Shown here one piece after another: positions 62,317 to 64,000 of a stretch of DNA of 64,000 nucleotides. The number at the start of each line of letters is the position of its first letter. The stretch's first letter is position 1. The notes beneath the pieces are model-generated. The model made no database searches. It was not told where the DNA came from and saw only the letters and a list, made by a program, of their open reading frames with translations. The position numbers and the translations under genes were made by a program. This DNA is from Oscillospiraceae bacterium (GTDB taxonomy: Bacteria; Bacillota; Clostridia; UBA1381; UBA9506), in contig SVJJ01000007.1 in NCBI GenBank assembly GCA_015069045.1, positions 24,760 to 88,759 on the forward strand, in the 5' to 3' direction.

Positions 62317-63795
62317 ATGGAAAGCTATAACATATACCAAGACATAGCAACACGAACAAACGGGGATATTTATGTTGGTGTAGTCGGCCCGGTCAGAACA
62401 GGTAAATCCACATTTATTAAAAAATTTATGGATCTTTTAGTTATCCCCCACATCGAAAATGCCTATAGCCAGGAACGCGCCAAAGATGAACTGCCGCAAA
62501 GCGCTGCAGGAAAAACTATTATGACAACGGAACCAAAATTCATTCCCAATGAAGCTGTAGAAATTTCCTTGGGAGAACAATCAAAAATGAAGGTACGCAT
62601 GATTGATTGTGTGGGTTACATTGTAGATAGCGCCCAAGGTCATTTGGAAAATGATATGCCGCGCATGGTCTCAACGCCTTGGGCAAAGGAGCCAATTCCC
62701 TTTGGTGAAGCGGCAGAAATTGGAACAAAAAAAGTTATAACCGAGCATTCAACAATTGGTCTGCTTATTACCACCGATGGCAGCATTACTGATATCCCTC
62801 GCGAAGATTATGTAGCGGCCGAGGAACGTGTTGTCAGCGAACTCAAATCCATTAATAAGCCTTTTGTGGTTTTGCTAAACACTCAATATCCGGATAAGCC
62901 TGAAACGGAAGAATTACGTCAATATTTAGAGTTGCAGTACGATGTCCCCGTACTGGCTGTAAATTGCGCCACAGCCACAGAAAATGAAATTAACCATATT
63001 ATGAGGCAGATCTTGTTCCAATTTCCCATTCGTGAAATTACAGTGACAACGCCAAAATGGATTGATGTATTAGAGACGAATCACTGGTTAAAAAAAGGCT
63101 TATATGACTGTATTTTATCAGCATTGGATGGTTTGTATCGAATTGATAGTGTAGAAAAATTGAAGACCATTATAAGCGAATATGAATATGTAAAATGCGC
63201 TGAAATAGCAGAAATAAATTTGGGCACAGGCACAGCAACTCTAACGGTGACAACCCCCGACGGGTTGTTCTATCAAATTGTTAAAGAAATCTCAGGATTC
63301 GATATTGATGGTGAAGATAAATTAATGTCTCTCTTGACTGAAATGGCTGAAATTAAAAAAGATTATGATAAAATTTCCTATGCTCTCCACGAAGTCAAAG
63401 AAAAGGGCTACGGCATTGTAACTCCCACGATTGACGAACTCAAGCTTGAGGAACCGGAAATTGTAAAACAAGGCAGTCGGTTTGGGGTTAAATTAAAAGC
63501 TTCTGCTCCTTCCATACATATGATTCAAGCGAATATTGAAACAGAAGTGTGCCCAATCGTCGGAACAGAAAAGCAATCAGAAGAACTGGTACATTATCTT
63601 TTATCCGAATTTGAATCAGACCCTAAAGAAATTTGGCAGTCAAATATCTTTGGTAAATCTCTTCATGAACTTGTTAACGAAGGCTTACATAATAAATTGT
63701 ACCGCATGCCTGATGAAGCACAGATTAAACTGCAGGAAACTTTACAAAAAATTATTAATGAGGGTTCAGGTGGACTAATTTGTATCATACTATAA
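62317..63795 (+). CDS. spoIVA: Spore coat morphogenetic ATPase SpoIVA
   Basis: The 492-residue protein builds the basement layer of the spore coat on the outer forespore membrane by ATP-driven polymerisation. The N-terminal GPVRTGKSTFIKKFM is Walker A and MIDCVGY the Walker B/DxxG region; the C-terminus ends GSGGLICIIL, the anchoring tail of the family. The ATG at 62317 follows AAAGGAGG; the track start at 62209 lies inside the hairpin region. It is monocistronic and ends at a terminator. Confidence 0.97.
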   Translation: MESYNIYQDIATRTNGDIYVGVVGPVRTGKSTFIKKFMDLLVIPHIENAYSQERAKDELPQSAAGKTIMTTEPKFIPNEAVEISLGEQSKMKVRMIDCVGYIVDSAQGHLENDMPRMVSTPWAKEPIPFGEAAEIGTKKVITEHSTIGLLITTDGSITDIPREDYVAAEERVVSELKSINKPFVVLLNTQYPDKPETEELRQYLELQYDVPVLAVNCATATENEINHIMRQILFQFPIREITVTTPKWIDVLETNHWLKKGLYDCILSALDGLYRIDSVEKLKTIISEYEYVKCAEIAEINLGTGTATLTVTTPDGLFYQIVKEISGFDIDGEDKLMSLLTEMAEIKKDYDKISYALHEVKEKGYGIVTPTIDELKLEEPEIVKQGSRFGVKLKASAPSIHMIQANIETEVCPIVGTEKQSEELVHYLLSEFESDPKEIWQSNIFGKSLHELVNEGLHNKLYRMPDEAQIKLQETLQKIINEGSGGLICIIL

Positions 63796-63802
63796 CATAA
63801 TG

Positions 63803-63854
63803 AAAACCGACTACAGAATGAAGTGGCTTCCATGGACTCAGCAGTCGGTTTTTT
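63803..63854 (+). terminator. Terminator of spoIVA
   Basis: AACCGACT/AGTCGGTT stem with a 30-nt loop followed by TTTTTT. Confidence 0.75.
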
Positions 63855-63875
63855 AGTAAGTACCATCTGTAAAAA

Positions 63876-63908
63876 TAAAAAGGCAGAACAGTTTGTTCTG
63901 CCTTTTTG
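63876..63908. terminator. Terminator of the rRNA operon (bidirectional)
   Basis: AGGCAGAACA/TGTTCTGCCT stem with loop GTT and A/T runs on both sides. On the minus strand it lies just after the 5S rRNA. Confidence 0.88.
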
Positions 63909-63909
63909 T

Positions 63910-64000
63910 TCCGGCAATGATCTATTTTCCCGGGCGGTCACCCACCGAGTATCGTCGACGCTAAGGAGCTTAACTACCGTGTTCGGGATGGGAACGGGTG
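63910..64000 (-). rRNA. rrf: 5S ribosomal RNA (partial; 5' part beyond the window)
   Basis: The reverse strand reads CCCATCCCGAACACGG, AGTTAAGCTCC and ends in CATTGCCGGA, matching 5S rRNA. About 91 of roughly 117 nt lie in the window. It marks the end of an rRNA operon transcribed leftward; the 3' boundary was estimated. Confidence 0.93.

Noticed and set aside
1-64000. CRISPR arrays, tRNA genes, insertion sequences, prophage
   Set aside because: No spaced repeat array, cloverleaf-like gene, transposase or phage gene was recognised anywhere in the window.

Overview
The window looks like a chromosomal segment of an anaerobic, endospore-forming member of the Clostridia (Firmicutes). The evidence is sporulation genes (spoIVA, an uninterrupted sigK, a GerMN lipoprotein, an AbrB-type regulator), Firmicutes-specific genes (veg, remB, mini-RNase III, rbgA, DnaD- and DnaI-type proteins, pyrR attenuation), a Na+-pump decarboxylase beta subunit, and MEP-pathway isoprenoid genes. 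Base composition is moderate, A+T rich between genes. Sigma-A promoters are very recognisable, nearly all with a 17-bp spacer and many with an extended -10. I see no phage, insertion sequence, CRISPR array or tRNA, and no gene-free stretch longer than 300 bp.

Layout: 1-4 kb has the 3' end of addB, coaX, a pantothenate-type ECF S component, and a PfkB kinase next to mannitol-1-phosphate dehydrogenase. 4-6.8 kb is a metQNI methionine importer (minus strand). 6.8-15.5 kb is the pyrimidine operon pyrR-pyrB-pyrC-pyrF-carA-carB plus a cyclophilin, led by a complete PyrR-type attenuator. 15.6-16.4 kb is sigK. 16.4-19.6 kb is hisS-aspS. 19.6-22.6 kb is dnaA-yaaA-recF-remB, notably without dnaN or gyrB. 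22.7-24.9 kb has two poorly characterised genes. 25-31.8 kb is uvrA-ispD-ispF, then cysE-cysS-mrnC. 31.8-34.6 kb has a YitT-type membrane protein and a two-subunit transketolase. 34.6-37.8 kb (minus) has carD-zapA-gerM-like-stalk protein and abrB. 37.9-40.5 kb has a Na+-pump beta subunit, a 43-residue gamma-like subunit, a 97-bp perfect tandem repeat, a cysteine-rich protein and a C_GCAxxG_C_C protein. 40.5-55.4 kb (mostly minus) has an aminotransferase, a dipeptidase, UPF0182-rplS-lepB-rbgA-rnhB-yraN, DUF512-der-plsY-gpsA-ftsY and yceD-rpmF. 55.5-64 kb (plus) has veg, rpsO, dnaD-dnaI, a shortened glmU, prs, an RpiR regulator, queA and spoIVA. A 5S rRNA gene enters from the right edge on the minus strand.

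Most of this is conserved housekeeping. The most unusual signals are: (1) CarA has lost both the nucleophilic Cys (now Gly248) and the catalytic His (now Asp333) of its glutaminase site, although the rest of the protein and CarB look intact. This suggests a carbamoyl-phosphate synthetase that uses free ammonia or another amidotransferase. (2) DnaA has a changed DNA-recognition signature (RNHATV instead of RDHTTV), in a locus that lacks dnaN and visible DnaA boxes. (3) GlmU is reduced to its acetyltransferase half. (4) A perfect 97-bp tandem duplication doubles a sigma-A promoter. (5) Signal peptidase I carries a cysteine cluster in its cytoplasmic N-terminus. All functional calls come from motif recognition and gene order only; no database search was run.
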